From contig CAVPDA010000022.1 in assembly GCA_963702495.1 (NCBI GenBank), forward strand, positions 124,001 to 188,000: a DNA stretch of 64,000 nt. Reading direction: 5' to 3'. The position numbers were made by a program, and so were the translations under genes. The stretch comes from CAVPDA01 sp963702495 (lineage in GTDB: Bacteria > Pseudomonadota > Gammaproteobacteria > Burkholderiales > Rhodocyclaceae). The notes under the pieces are model-generated. The model saw nothing but the letters and a program-made list of their open reading frames with translations. It did not search any database and was not told the DNA's origin. How positions within the stretch are numbered: position 1 is the first letter of the stretch; every line of letters begins with the position of its first letter. This document shows positions 11,820-19,994 of this stretch, piece after piece.

Positions 11820-12575
11820 GTGATCACCTACGAATATCCGCTCAACGAGCGCATCCGAACACTGCTGCGTCTGGAGGACCTGTTCGAAAAGACCGGTCAT
11901 TTCCTGCGCAGCGAGGGGGCGCAGGAACACCACGTGGCGCTCGTCACCCTGTTCGAGATCCTCGACGTCGCCAGCCGCGCCGATCTCAAAGTCGACCTGG
12001 TGCAGGAGCTGGAGCGGCAGCGCCACGTGCTGCTGTCGTTCCGCAACAATCCCGAGATTTCGGAAGAAGCGCTGTCCGGCGCGCTGTACGAAATCGAGCA
12101 GGCGAGCGCCGCGCTGCTCGCCATGGCGGGCAAGATCGGACACTACCTGCGCGAGAACGAATGGCTCATGAGCATCAAGAGCCGCGCCGGCATTCCGGGC
12201 GGCGTATGCGAATTCGACGTCCCGTCCTACCACTACTGGCTCAATCGCGACGCCGGCACGCGCCAGCAGCAGCTCGCCGGCTGGATCGCGCCGATGCTGC
12301 CGATCCGCGACGGCCTGACGATCGTGCTGCGGTTGCTGCGGGCCAGCGGCCGCGGCGAGCAGCAGATCGCGGTGCGCGGCGCGTTTGCCCAGATGATGGC
12401 CGGTCGCGTGGCGCAACTGGTGCGCCTGCGCATCCGGCCCGGCGAGCCCTACATCCCCGAGATCAGCGCCAACAAGTATGCGCTGAACGTCCGCTTCACC
12501 TCGCCCGACGGCGACCTGCGTCCGCGCCAGGTGGAGGTCGAAGTCCCGTTCGAACTCACCTTCTGCAATCTGTAG
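11820..12575 (+). CDS. zapD: cell division protein ZapD
   Basis: ZapD binds the FtsZ C-terminal tail and bundles protofilaments at the division ring. The 251-residue sequence is typical: YEYPLNERIRTLLRLE at the N-terminus, RNNPEISEEAL, ENEWLMSIKSRAGIPGG, and the beta-domain ending with VPFELTFCNL. The start is GTG at 11820, given that the conserved ITYEYPLNER follows directly. The coaE-zapD-yacG order is common in proteobacteria. Confidence 0.96.
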   Translation: MITYEYPLNERIRTLLRLEDLFEKTGHFLRSEGAQEHHVALVTLFEILDVASRADLKVDLVQELERQRHVLLSFRNNPEISEEALSGALYEIEQASAALLAMAGKIGHYLRENEWLMSIKSRAGIPGGVCEFDVPSYHYWLNRDAGTRQQQLAGWIAPMLPIRDGLTIVLRLLRASGRGEQQIAVRGAFAQMMAGRVAQLVRLRIRPGEPYIPEISANKYALNVRFTSPDGDLRPRQVEVEVPFELTFCNL

Positions 12576-12584
12576 CGCGGCGCC

Positions 12585-12815
12585 ATGGGCGAAACCAAGC
12601 CGCCTCGCATCGTGAACTGCCCGACCTGCGGCAAGCCGGTGCCCTGGGTCGAACAGAGCACGTTCCGCCCGTTCTGTTCCGAACGCTGCCGGCAGATCGA
12701 TCTGGGCGCATGGGCGGCGGAGGAATATCGCGTACCGGACGCGAAGTCCGCTGCGGATTCCGCTGCGGAGGTGTCCGCAGGGGAAGCTCAGCGCGCTGCC
12801 GACGGCGAGCGCTGA
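12585..12815 (+). CDS. yacG: DNA gyrase inhibitor YacG, zinc-binding
   Basis: This is a 76-residue protein with the YacG zinc knuckle: CPTCGKPVPW followed by FCSERCRQIDLGAWAAEEY, giving a C-x2-C and C-x3-C ligand set. The E. coli protein binds GyrB and inhibits gyrase. The gene starts 9 bp after zapD, so the two are probably one transcript. The tail after residue 50 is Ala/Glu/Ser rich and poorly conserved. Confidence 0.95.
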   Translation: MGETKPPRIVNCPTCGKPVPWVEQSTFRPFCSERCRQIDLGAWAAEEYRVPDAKSAADSAAEVSAGEAQRAADGER

Positions 12816-12822
12816 GCCCGGG

Positions 12823-13761
12823 CTAGGCCTGCCACGCTCCGCGTATGGCCGCGATGCCCTGGGCGCCATGGCGCCAGGCCGGTTCCATGTCCGCCCGCGT
12901 CATGCCGCCGATGGCATAGACCGGGAGCGGACAGTCGCGTACCAGCCGGGCGAAGGCATCCCATCCCAGTCCCGACTGATCGGGATGACTCGCCGTCGGA
13001 GCGAGCGTACCCAGCACCGCGAAATCCAGTTCCAGTTCGGCCGCGCGGGCCAATTCGGCGGCGTTGTGGCAGGACGCGGCGACGACCGGAAATGCCGGGC
13101 GCTTGCCGGTCTGCATCAGTTGCCGGCTCTTCATGTGAATGCCGTCGGCGCCGACCTGTCGCGCCAGGTCGCGGTCGCCGTTGATCAGCACCGTCGCGCC
13201 GGCGCGGCGCGCCAGGGTGACCACACGCTGCGCGAAGCGGGCGTGCGCAGCGGGCGTGAGGTCGGGCTCGCGCACCTGGATCAGGCGCACATCCGCCTGC
13301 AGGGCGGCGTCGATGCGCGCCAGCTGCGGCTCCACGCCGATGCTGCCGGCATGGGTGATGGCATACAGCGGGGGCAGCGCCAGCGCGCGCAGCACCGGTC
13401 CGTTGGCCGGCAGCATGGGAGCGGCCATCGGTGCATCGATGCTCTGCCAGGCGAGGGCGGCATGGATGTGATCGCGCACCTCGCCCTGCCACTCCAGCAC
13501 GCGGAAGAAATGCAGCCGGACGTGGGCGTGCTCGTACACATGCTGGCGCACGATCCACGGATAGGCGCGCACTACCTCGATGCCCAATTCCTCGTGCAGT
13601 TCGCGCGCGAGGGCCGCATGGGGTGTCTCGCCCGGCTCGACCTTGCCGCCGGGGAACTCCCAGTATCCGGGGTAGAAGGTGTTGGGCGCGCGCTGGCCGA
13701 GCAGGAACGTGCCGTCGGAACGGGTGATGACGGCGGCGGCGACATCGACGATTTTTTTCAT
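12823..13761 (-). CDS. Nudix hydrolase fused to a ThiE/TenI-like domain
   Basis: Residues 1-130 are a MutT-type Nudix domain; the Nudix box runs from Gly39 to Ile61 (GKVEPGETPHAALARELHEE within it) and fits GX5EX7REUXEEXGU exactly. MutT enzymes hydrolyse oxidised nucleoside triphosphates such as 8-oxo-dGTP. Residues ~155-312 form a thiamine-phosphate synthase-like TIM barrel (LIQVREPDLTP, LINGDRDLARQVGADGIHM, YAIGGMTRADMEPAWRHGAQGIAAI). This fusion is known in beta- and gammaproteobacteria; the role of the barrel is not settled. The gene ends 8 bp from the convergent yacG stop. Confidence 0.92.
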   Translation of the reverse strand: MKKIVDVAAAVITRSDGTFLLGQRAPNTFYPGYWEFPGGKVEPGETPHAALARELHEELGIEVVRAYPWIVRQHVYEHAHVRLHFFRVLEWQGEVRDHIHAALAWQSIDAPMAAPMLPANGPVLRALALPPLYAITHAGSIGVEPQLARIDAALQADVRLIQVREPDLTPAAHARFAQRVVTLARRAGATVLINGDRDLARQVGADGIHMKSRQLMQTGKRPAFPVVAASCHNAAELARAAELELDFAVLGTLAPTASHPDQSGLGWDAFARLVRDCPLPVYAIGGMTRADMEPAWRHGAQGIAAIRGAWQA

Positions 13762-13921
13762 CCTGGAAAAAGCGACTGACCGCCTGCAACGCAGAGATCG
13801 CAGAGGCGCAGAGAACGCGGAGTGAGGAATCTGACGCTCACCCGCCGCATGAGCACGCCCTGATCCGCAGTTCTTTGCGTCCTCACGATTTTCTCTGCGA
13901 ACTCTGCGTCGTGTGCGGTTT
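13762..13921. repeat. intergenic region with inverted CTCTGCG-type repeats
   Basis: This 160-bp gap between two leftward genes holds cgcagag units (about 13787-13821) and their reverse complements ctctgcg (about 13871-13912) in imperfect inverted order around a unique centre. The pattern matches a dispersed intergenic repeat family. I see no coding sequence here. Confidence 0.55.
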
Positions 13922-14794
13922 TCAGTCTTGTTCGGCGGCGAGCCGTCCGGCCCAGTCCTTGGCGAACTGCCAGGCGACGCGGCCGCTGCGGGAGCCGCGC
14001 AGCAGGGCCCACTGCAGGGCGGCGGGGCGCGCCTCGTCGAGGCGGTCGGCCGCCACGCCGAACGTCTTCAGCCAGTGATTGACGATATCGACGTAGGCGT
14101 CCTGGTCGAACGGATAGAAGGAGAGCCAGAGGCCGAAGCGCTCCGAGAGGGAGATCTTTTCCTCCGTCGCCTCGCCCGGATGGATCTCGCCGTCCACGTG
14201 CCGCGTCTCCAGGTTCTCGTCGTGGTACTCCGGCATCAGGTGGCGCCGGTTCGAGGTGGCGTAGATCAGCACGTTGTCCGGAACGGCGGCGACCGAGCCG
14301 TCGAGCACGCTTTTCAGCGCCTTGTAGCCGGGTTCGCCGGATTCGAAGGACAGATCGTCGCAGAAGACGACGAAGCGCTCGGGCCGTCCTGCCACCAGAT
14401 CGACGATGTCGGGCAGATCGATGAGATCGCCCTTGTCCACCTCGATCAGCCGCAGCCCCTTCTTCGCGTATTGGTTGAGCAGCGCTTTCACCAGCGAGGA
14501 CTTGCCGGTGCCGCGGGCGCCGGTGAGCAGCACGTTGTTGGCGCGGCGGCCGGCGACGAACTGGCGGGTGTTGTCCTCGATGCGCCGCTTCTGCGGGTCC
14601 ACGTCGCGCAGATCGCTGAGGCGGATCTCGTGCAGTTGCCGGATCGGGTGGAGGAAGCCGCGGCCGTTGGACTTGCGCCAGCGGAAGGCGACCGCCGCCG
14701 TCCAGTCCGGCGCAGCCGCCGGCAGGGGCAGCAGCGCTTCGAGGCGGGAAATCAGCGCTTCGGCGCGGCCGACCAGGCGCTCCACGTCACTCAT
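13922..14794 (-). CDS. DUF815 family AAA-type ATP-binding protein
   Basis: The 290-residue protein has Walker A GARGTGKSSLVKALL, Walker B RFVVFCDDLSFE, an arginine-containing segment at NRRHLMPEY, and a DUF815 C-terminus (GSRSGRVAWQFAKDWAGRL). Members are soluble AAA-like ATPases of unknown function. The ATG at 14794 overlaps the end of the tiny membrane protein upstream (stop at 14787-14789), so the two are translationally coupled. Confidence 0.9.
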   Translation of the reverse strand: MSDVERLVGRAEALISRLEALLPLPAAAPDWTAAVAFRWRKSNGRGFLHPIRQLHEIRLSDLRDVDPQKRRIEDNTRQFVAGRRANNVLLTGARGTGKSSLVKALLNQYAKKGLRLIEVDKGDLIDLPDIVDLVAGRPERFVVFCDDLSFESGEPGYKALKSVLDGSVAAVPDNVLIYATSNRRHLMPEYHDENLETRHVDGEIHPGEATEEKISLSERFGLWLSFYPFDQDAYVDIVNHWLKTFGVAADRLDEARPAALQWALLRGSRSGRVAWQFAKDWAGRLAAEQD

Positions 14795-14894
14795 CCTTGT
14801 GCTCCGCCGACTTGTCCTTGCGCGGCCAGGTCCACCACACGATCAGCAGCAGGAGAAGCAGGGCGACGCCGGCTTCGAGATAGATCACCCACAT
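14787..14894 (-). CDS. 35-residue single-pass membrane protein
   Basis: The peptide starts MWVIYLEAGVALLLLLLI and continues with VWWTWPRKDKSAEHKDE. It has one transmembrane helix and a charged C-terminal tail. Its stop lies inside the first codons of the DUF815 ATPase gene, an overlap that argues for real translation. The function is unknown; a membrane tether or partner for the ATPase is an inference from context. The start codon is divergent from mltA with only 34 bp between the two ATGs. Confidence 0.65.
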   Translation of the reverse strand: MWVIYLEAGVALLLLLLIVWWTWPRKDKSAEHKDE

Positions 14895-14928
14895 GGCTCG
14901 AGAGAAGGGCGCGCTATACTCGCGCCGA

Positions 14929-16176
14929 ATGAAAACCGGCACTGTAGCGAATTCGACGGCCCTGCGCCAATTCGCCGGCGCCTTCGCCGCGGCGGCGCTG
15001 CTCGCCCTGCTCCTCGGCGGCTGCGCCACACGGCCGCCGCCGCAGACGGCAGCCGGTGCGCCACCAGCGCCCTGTGCACCCTGTACGCCCTGCCCGGTGT
15101 GCCCGGCCGTGCCTCCTGTGGAGCCTCCCGCCAAGCCGCTGCAGCCGGCGCGCTGGGAGGATCTTCCCGGCTGGCGCGACGACGATCTGGCGCCGGCCTT
15201 CGCGGCCTTCCTCGAATCCTGCAAGGACCTCGCCGCCAAGCCGGCCTGGGCCGGCATCTGCGGCGAAGCCCGCACGCTTGCCGCGCCCGACAGCGAGGCC
15301 GTCCGCGCCTTCTTCGAAGCGCAGCTCGCACCCTACCAGGCGGTGAATGCGGACGGCAGCCGCGAGGGCTTGATCACCGGCTACTACGAACCGCTGCTCA
15401 AAGGCAGCCGCAGCCGCAGCGCCACGTTCCCCTACGCCGTCTTTGGCGTGCCGGACGATCTGCTGGTGATCGATCTGGGCGACCTGCAGCCCGATCTGAA
15501 GAGCCTGCGGTTGCGCGGGCGGCTCGACGGGCGCAAGGTCGTCCCCTATTACTCCCGCTCCGAGTTGTCGCAGCGGGAAGATCAGTTGGCCGGCAAGGCG
15601 CTGTTCTGGGTGACGGATGCGGTGGAACTGTTCTTCCTGCAGGTGCAGGGTTCGGGACGCATCGAACTGGAGGACGGCTCCCGTGCCCGCGTCGGCTATG
15701 CGGACCAGAACGGCCATCCCTATCGTTCCATCGGCCGCTGGCTGATCGACCAGGGGGAATTGCGGCTGGAGCAGACCTCGATGGAGGGCATCCGGGCCTG
15801 GGCCAAGTCGCATCCGCAGCGCCTGACCGAACTGTTGAACGCCAACCCCAGCTATGTCTTCTTCCGCGAACTGCCCAAAGGGGAAGGCGGCCCCCTCGGC
15901 GCCCTCGGCGTGCCCCTGACCCCGGAACGCAGCATCGCGGTAAACCCGAAAGTCATCCCCCTGGGTGCGCCGGTGTATCTCGGCACCACCCATCCCCTTT
16001 CTCAGCGTCCGCTAAAGCGCCTGATGGTGGCCCAGGACACGGGTGGCGCCATTCGCGGGGTGGTGCGCGCCGATTTCTTCTGGGGTTTCGGTGCCGAAGC
16101 CGGCGCCAAGGCCGGCAGGATGCGGCAGACGGGGCAGTTGTGGGTGCTGCTGCCGCCCGAGGCGGCGCCGAAATAG
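14929..16176 (+). CDS. mltA: membrane-bound lytic murein transglycosylase A
   Basis: MltA cleaves glycan strands to 1,6-anhydromuropeptides at the outer membrane. I chose the ATG at 14929 because it gives a clean lipoprotein signal ending in LLGGC (Cys28). A proline/cysteine-rich linker (PPAPCAPCTPCPVCPAVPP) follows, then the MltA domain (LITGYYEPLLKGS, VQGSGRIELEDG) and the C-terminal 3D domain (KRLMVAQDTGGAIRG, RADFFWGFG) with its catalytic aspartates. The Cys-Pro repeats in the linker are unusual and could form disulfides. Confidence 0.95.
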   Translation: MKTGTVANSTALRQFAGAFAAAALLALLLGGCATRPPPQTAAGAPPAPCAPCTPCPVCPAVPPVEPPAKPLQPARWEDLPGWRDDDLAPAFAAFLESCKDLAAKPAWAGICGEARTLAAPDSEAVRAFFEAQLAPYQAVNADGSREGLITGYYEPLLKGSRSRSATFPYAVFGVPDDLLVIDLGDLQPDLKSLRLRGRLDGRKVVPYYSRSELSQREDQLAGKALFWVTDAVELFFLQVQGSGRIELEDGSRARVGYADQNGHPYRSIGRWLIDQGELRLEQTSMEGIRAWAKSHPQRLTELLNANPSYVFFRELPKGEGGPLGALGVPLTPERSIAVNPKVIPLGAPVYLGTTHPLSQRPLKRLMVAQDTGGAIRGVVRADFFWGFGAEAGAKAGRMRQTGQLWVLLPPEAAPK

Positions 16177-16305
16177 GCGCCGTTACGACCCTGCTCCCGG
16201 CGCGCGCCCCGCTTCCATTCGCCTCCAGTCCGGCTAACATGACTATGGGAGCCGCAGGCCCGGCTTCCGCGGACAAAACGACCAACCAGCGAGGAGGAGA
16301 GACCA

Positions 16306-16887
16306 ATGAGCAAGATTGTCGAGGAAGTGCTGGCCGCGAATGCGGCCTACGCCGCGAGCTTCGGGGAGAAGGGAAAACTGCCGATGCCTCCGGCGCGGCG
16401 CTTCGCGGTGCTGACGTGCATGGACGCGCGCCTGCAGCCGTCGAAGTTCGCCGGCCTGGCCGAAGGGGACGCCCATGTCATCCGCAATGCCGGCGGCCGC
16501 GCCAGCGACGACGCCATCCGTTCCCTGGTCATCTCCTACAAGTTGCTGGGAACCCGCGAATGGTTCGTCATCCATCATACGGACTGCGGCATGGAGACCT
16601 TCTCCGATCAGATCATGCGCGATCTGCTGCACAGCAGTCTCAAGACCGCCAGCATCGACAAGGACGGCTGGAAGGACACCGGGCCGGGACCGGGATCGAC
16701 GGAGGGCGATTTCATCGACTGGCTGACCATCGGCGAGCAGGCCCAAAGCGTGTGCGCCGACGTGCGGCGCATCCGCAACCATCCGCTGGTGCCGCGCGAG
16801 ATCCCGGTCTACGGCTACGTCTACGATGTGCGCAGCGGCCGGCTCAACGAAGTGAAGGAAGCGACCGCCATCGGCAAGGCCTCGTAA
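16306..16887 (+). CDS. beta-class carbonic anhydrase
   Basis: The enzyme interconverts CO2 and bicarbonate. The zinc site is complete: Cys38 with the Asp40-Arg42 dyad in LTCMDARLQ, and His91/Cys94 in HHTDCGME. At 193 residues it is typical of the short beta class that lacks a signal peptide, so it should be cytosolic. A strong ribosome site (gaggaggag) lies upstream of the ATG. It stands alone, with mltA 129 bp upstream. Confidence 0.94.
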   Translation: MSKIVEEVLAANAAYAASFGEKGKLPMPPARRFAVLTCMDARLQPSKFAGLAEGDAHVIRNAGGRASDDAIRSLVISYKLLGTREWFVIHHTDCGMETFSDQIMRDLLHSSLKTASIDKDGWKDTGPGPGSTEGDFIDWLTIGEQAQSVCADVRRIRNHPLVPREIPVYGYVYDVRSGRLNEVKEATAIGKAS

Positions 16888-16965
16888 GCGGGCGGGGCGA
16901 GCGGCGCAAAGTCTGCTCGCCTTTGCCGACCGGTCCGAGCGCGGATTTCGCCGTGGGCAGTTCGA

Positions 16966-16982
16966 CGCACCGAATCTGAGCG
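16966..16982 (+). promoter_or_regulatory. second, weaker NtrC-type dyad upstream of amt
   Basis: The left half cgcacc is perfect. After 5 bases the right half is tgagcg, matching ggtgcg at 4 of 6 positions. Its centre is 32 bp, about three helical turns, upstream of the better site, the same face-of-helix spacing seen for tandem NtrC enhancers. Confidence 0.45.
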
Positions 16983-16997
16983 CATCGTCAGGCAAAG

Positions 16998-17014
16998 CGC
17001 ACCATATGGGTGCG
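16998..17014 (+). promoter_or_regulatory. NtrC-binding dyad (enhancer) of amt
   Basis: The sequence cgcacc-atatg-ggtgcg is a perfect 6-5-6 inverted repeat matching the NtrC consensus TGCACC-N5-GGTGCA except for the outermost bases. It lies about 100 bp upstream of the start point predicted from the -24/-12 promoter, a normal enhancer distance. Confidence 0.75.
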
Positions 17015-17079
17015 ATTTCTTTGGTTGTCGCCCCTCGCCGTGGGCCGTATCTCCCTGATCAGAAGGCGTTTCCCCAGTT

Positions 17080-17095
17080 TGGAACGCCAGTTGCT
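17080..17095 (+). promoter_or_regulatory. sigma-54 (RpoN) promoter of amt
   Basis: The sequence TGGAACG-ccag-TTGCT fits TGGCACG-N4-TTGCW with one mismatch and has the required GG-N10-GC spacing. Transcription should begin near 17106, about 24 bases before the amt ATG. Together with the NtrC dyads this indicates nitrogen-limitation control. Confidence 0.8.
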
Positions 17096-17129
17096 TCATG
17101 CGCCGGATTCGTGCATTCGGAGCGACACC

Positions 17130-18332
17130 ATGGAGCCACTGAAAACCTCGTCGGACGTCCTGTTCATCCTGCTGGGCGCCATCATGGTGCTGGCCATGCA
17201 TTCCGGCTTTGCCTTTCTCGAACTGGGCACGGTACGGAAGAAGAACCAGGTCAATGCCCTGGTGAAGATCCTGGCCGATTTCGCCATGTCCACCCTGGCC
17301 TATTTCCTCATCGGTTACGGTATCGCCTACGGCTTCCATTTCCTGGTCGGAGCCGAGCAACTGGTGCAGAAGAGCGGTTATGAACTGGTCAAGTTCTTCT
17401 TTCTGCTGACCTTCGCCGCCGCCATCCCCGCCATCGTCTCCGGCGGCATCGCCGAGCGCGCCAAATTTGGGCCCCAGTTGGCCGCCACCTTCGTTCTGGT
17501 CGGCTTCGTCTATCCTTTCTTCGAGGGCATTGCCTGGAACGACAAGCTCGGCATCCAGCCGTGGCTGGAAGCGGCCTTCGGCGCCAAGTTTCACGATTTC
17601 GCCGGCTCCGTCGTGGTGCATGCCGTGGGCGGCTGGGTCGGGCTGATGGCGGTGCTGCTGCTGGGGCCGCGGCGCGGGCGCTACAACAAGGACGGCGGGG
17701 TGTCGGCCCATCCGCCGTCGAGCATTCCGTTCCTGGCGCTCGGCGCCTGGGTGCTGACGGTGGGCTGGTTCGGCTTCAACGTCATGTCGGCCCAGACGCT
17801 GGACAAGATCAGCGGGCTGGTCGCAATCAACTCCCTGATGGCGATGGCGGGAGGGACGCTGGCGGCGCTGCTCGCGGGCAGGAACGACCCCGGCTTCGTG
17901 CACAACGGACCGCTCGCTGGACTGGTGGCAGTGTGCGCCGGCTCGGATGTCATGCATCCGGTGGGTGCGCTGGTGACCGGCGTCGTGGCCGGACTGGTTT
18001 TCGTCTCCCTGTTCACCCTCACCCAGAACCGCTGGAAGATCGACGACGTGCTCGGCGTGTGGCCGCTGCACGGCCTGTGCGGCGCCTGGGGCGGGATCGC
18101 CGCGGGAATCTTCGGCGCCAAGGCCCTGGGAGGGATGGGCGGCGTGAGCCTCGCCGCCCAGTTCATCGGCACCGGCCTCGGCATCCTGGTCGCCGTCGTC
18201 GGCGGCCTGATCGTCTACGGCGCCCTGAAGCTTACCGTCGGCCTGCGCCTCGATGCGGAGCAGGAATTCAACGGCGCCGATCTGTCGATCCACAATATCA
18301 CCGCCACGCCCGAGCGCGAGACGCTGTGGTGA
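17130..18332 (+). CDS. amt: ammonium transporter Amt
   Basis: Amt proteins are trimeric inner-membrane channels for ammonium. The ATG at 17130 follows a GAG ribosome site and gives an N-terminus (LLGAIMVLAMHSGFAFLELG) that begins directly with the first membrane helix; in-frame codons upstream overlap the promoter and are not used. The 400-residue protein has about 11 helices and the family signatures DFAGSVVVHAVGGWVGL and HGLCGAWGGIAAGIF, which carry the pore histidines. No glnK lies beside it, unlike many amt loci. Expression is probably NtrC/RpoN driven. Confidence 0.96.
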   Translation: MEPLKTSSDVLFILLGAIMVLAMHSGFAFLELGTVRKKNQVNALVKILADFAMSTLAYFLIGYGIAYGFHFLVGAEQLVQKSGYELVKFFFLLTFAAAIPAIVSGGIAERAKFGPQLAATFVLVGFVYPFFEGIAWNDKLGIQPWLEAAFGAKFHDFAGSVVVHAVGGWVGLMAVLLLGPRRGRYNKDGGVSAHPPSSIPFLALGAWVLTVGWFGFNVMSAQTLDKISGLVAINSLMAMAGGTLAALLAGRNDPGFVHNGPLAGLVAVCAGSDVMHPVGALVTGVVAGLVFVSLFTLTQNRWKIDDVLGVWPLHGLCGAWGGIAAGIFGAKALGGMGGVSLAAQFIGTGLGILVAVVGGLIVYGALKLTVGLRLDAEQEFNGADLSIHNITATPERETLW

Positions 18333-18354
18333 GGCCGGATTGGCTCTTCAGAAT

Positions 18355-18384
18355 CGTTACCGCCCCGGGCACTCGGGGCGTTAC
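18355..18384. terminator. hairpin between convergent amt and methyltransferase genes
   Basis: The inverted repeat gttaccgcccc-gggcactc-ggggcgttac spans the gap and includes the methyltransferase stop codon. Position between two convergent genes suggests bidirectional termination, although there is no long T run. Confidence 0.5.
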
Positions 18385-19250
18385 TTCTTGGTAATCACGA
18401 CCTCGAGGTATTCGCTGGGCACGACCAGCGAGTTCGCTCCTCCCACGTTGAAGCGTTCGAGCAGCGCCGTGATCTCTTCAGTCAGGCGCGCCTGGCGGGT
18501 CGCATCAAGCGCAGCGTAAACTTTGTGCGTCGGCCCGTAGAATTTGCGGAAGACGTTGACCCAGTGCGCGGCGGATCGAAAGCGAAAGTTGAAGTGGCGC
18601 CGCACACAGCGAATGTCGGTCGCCTCCGGGCCGAACAGCTCGACGATTCGCGGCTCGGTGCCCCAGAGCACGGGGGATTGGATGCCTGCCGGCGGCGGGA
18701 CGTAGGCACCGATCACGCGAAAGAGCTGGCCGATGAAGCCTTCCGGCGTCCAGTTCGCCATACCGATGCGGCCCCCATCACGAACCACACGCTTCAACTC
18801 GCGCGCCGCCTTGCCCGGCTCAGGCGTGAACATCACACCGAACGTGGACAGCGCGACGTCGAACGATCCGTCTTCGAACGGCAATGCTTCGGCGTCTGCC
18901 ACCTGGAATTGAACGTCGAGTCCTTCGGCCTTTGCCCGCAGCTCGCCGCTTTCGAGTAGATGGGGCACATAGTCCGTTGCGATCACGCGCGCGAAGCGGC
19001 GTGCGGCCGCCAGCGTGGCATTGCCATTGCCTGCGGCTACGTCAACTACGCGCTCGTCGGCACGCAGATCCACCGCCTCCGCCAGCGACTCGCCGACGAT
19101 CTGCAGCCGGATACCGATGTTGCCGTAGTCGCCACTCGCCCAGGTGGCCTGCTGACGCTGCTTGATGGCGGTGAAATCAACATCGATGTGGGTGGCCGTC
19201 GATGCGCCTGCCGATGCCGCCGGAGTAAGAATGTTCAGATCTGAACTCAT
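18381..19250 (-). CDS. class I SAM-dependent methyltransferase
   Basis: The 289-residue protein has motif I as VVDVAAGNGNATLAAARRF, an acidic strand with FQVADAEALPFEDGSFD, and the post-motif strand VALSTFGVMF, all of the UbiE/Methyltransf_11 type. The substrate is not evident. The C-terminal region (FRFRSAAHWVNVFRKFYGP) is shared by a group of uncharacterised methyltransferases. AGGAAA lies 4 bases upstream of the ATG at 19250. It follows a small HMA-like gene (same strand) and a divergent AraC-family regulator, now interrupted, that may once have controlled it. Confidence 0.9.
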   Translation of the reverse strand: MSSDLNILTPAASAGASTATHIDVDFTAIKQRQQATWASGDYGNIGIRLQIVGESLAEAVDLRADERVVDVAAGNGNATLAAARRFARVIATDYVPHLLESGELRAKAEGLDVQFQVADAEALPFEDGSFDVALSTFGVMFTPEPGKAARELKRVVRDGGRIGMANWTPEGFIGQLFRVIGAYVPPPAGIQSPVLWGTEPRIVELFGPEATDIRCVRRHFNFRFRSAAHWVNVFRKFYGPTHKVYAALDATRQARLTEEITALLERFNVGGANSLVVPSEYLEVVITKK

Positions 19251-19319
19251 GAGATTTCCTTTGAAAATGGATGGAAGGTTGATCTGCCCTTCACGACGAC
19301 CGATGGACCCGGCCCCTGC

Positions 19320-19553
19320 TCACATGCCGACAAGCCGTGCATCGAATCCGTGGCGTACGACGGCGCCGAGAATTCTCCGCGAGTCGATCACCTTCGGGTC
19401 GTAGTCCACGAGCACCAGGCGGCGCGCCCGCGGACTCACCCACGCCCGGCTTACGCCTTGCATCCCGCCGAGCTCGCTTAGAAGTTCGTCTCCGGATTGG
19501 CCGCTGAGCACCTGCTTCACATCCACCATTACGTTAACTTGAGTTGCCTGCAT
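19320..19553 (-). CDS. small HMA-like domain protein without CxxC
   Basis: This is a 77-residue protein with an apparent beta-alpha-beta-beta-alpha-beta order (TQVNVMVDV, helix GDELLSELGGM, VSRAWVSP, RLVLVDYDP, helix SRRILGAVVRHG, ARLVGM), as in heavy-metal-associated domains. The metal-binding CxxC is absent; the protein contains no cysteine. AGGAGG lies 9 bases before the ATG, a strong signal for a real gene. It starts an apparent two-gene unit with the methyltransferase. Metal transport is therefore not supported. Confidence 0.7.
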   Translation of the reverse strand: MQATQVNVMVDVKQVLSGQSGDELLSELGGMQGVSRAWVSPRARRLVLVDYDPKVIDSRRILGAVVRHGFDARLVGM

Positions 19554-19778
19554 GACTCTTGCCTCCTGTTCGCGATGATTTGGCTGGGGTCCGCTTCCGG
19601 ATCAATCCGTCCGCCTTGCAGCGTCGTCGATCACGGTCAGCGACGCCATTGTTGCGGGAGGGGGCGATTGACGCTTCACCATGCCTCCGCCAAACTTGAT
19701 CGGGCGTCCGCGGTTCACGGACAAATCGATCGGACGCGCACGCGACTTGATCATTCGTCCGCCGACCGGGCCATTCTG

Positions 19779-19994
19779 ATGAGCCGAGACACGCTCTCCG
19801 ACCTGCTGCGCAGCGTGCGCCTGCGGGGTGCGGTGTTCTATTACGTGAGTTTTCGCGACCGCTGGTCCGCCGAGGCGCCGGCAGCGAAGGAGATCGCCGA
19901 AGCGGTGATGCCGGGCTGCGAGCATGTCATGGAGTACCACATGATCGCGAAGGGTGGCGGGTGGGCGGCGGTTTCAGGCGAGGCGCCCGTGAAG
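19779..19994 (+). pseudogene. AraC-family regulator, 5' fragment (cupin_6 domain)
   Basis: The first 72 codons encode the start of an AraC-type regulator with an N-terminal cupin_6 domain (DTLSDLLRSVRLRGAVFYY, then VMEYHMIAKGGGWAAVSGEAPVK). After Lys72 the frame enters foreign sequence and stops three codons later at 20004-20006. The rest of the gene resumes at 22357. Rejoining the two parts gives GEAPVK followed by LAAGDIVMFPRGD, a normal cupin strand order, so little or nothing of the gene was lost. Confidence 0.88.
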
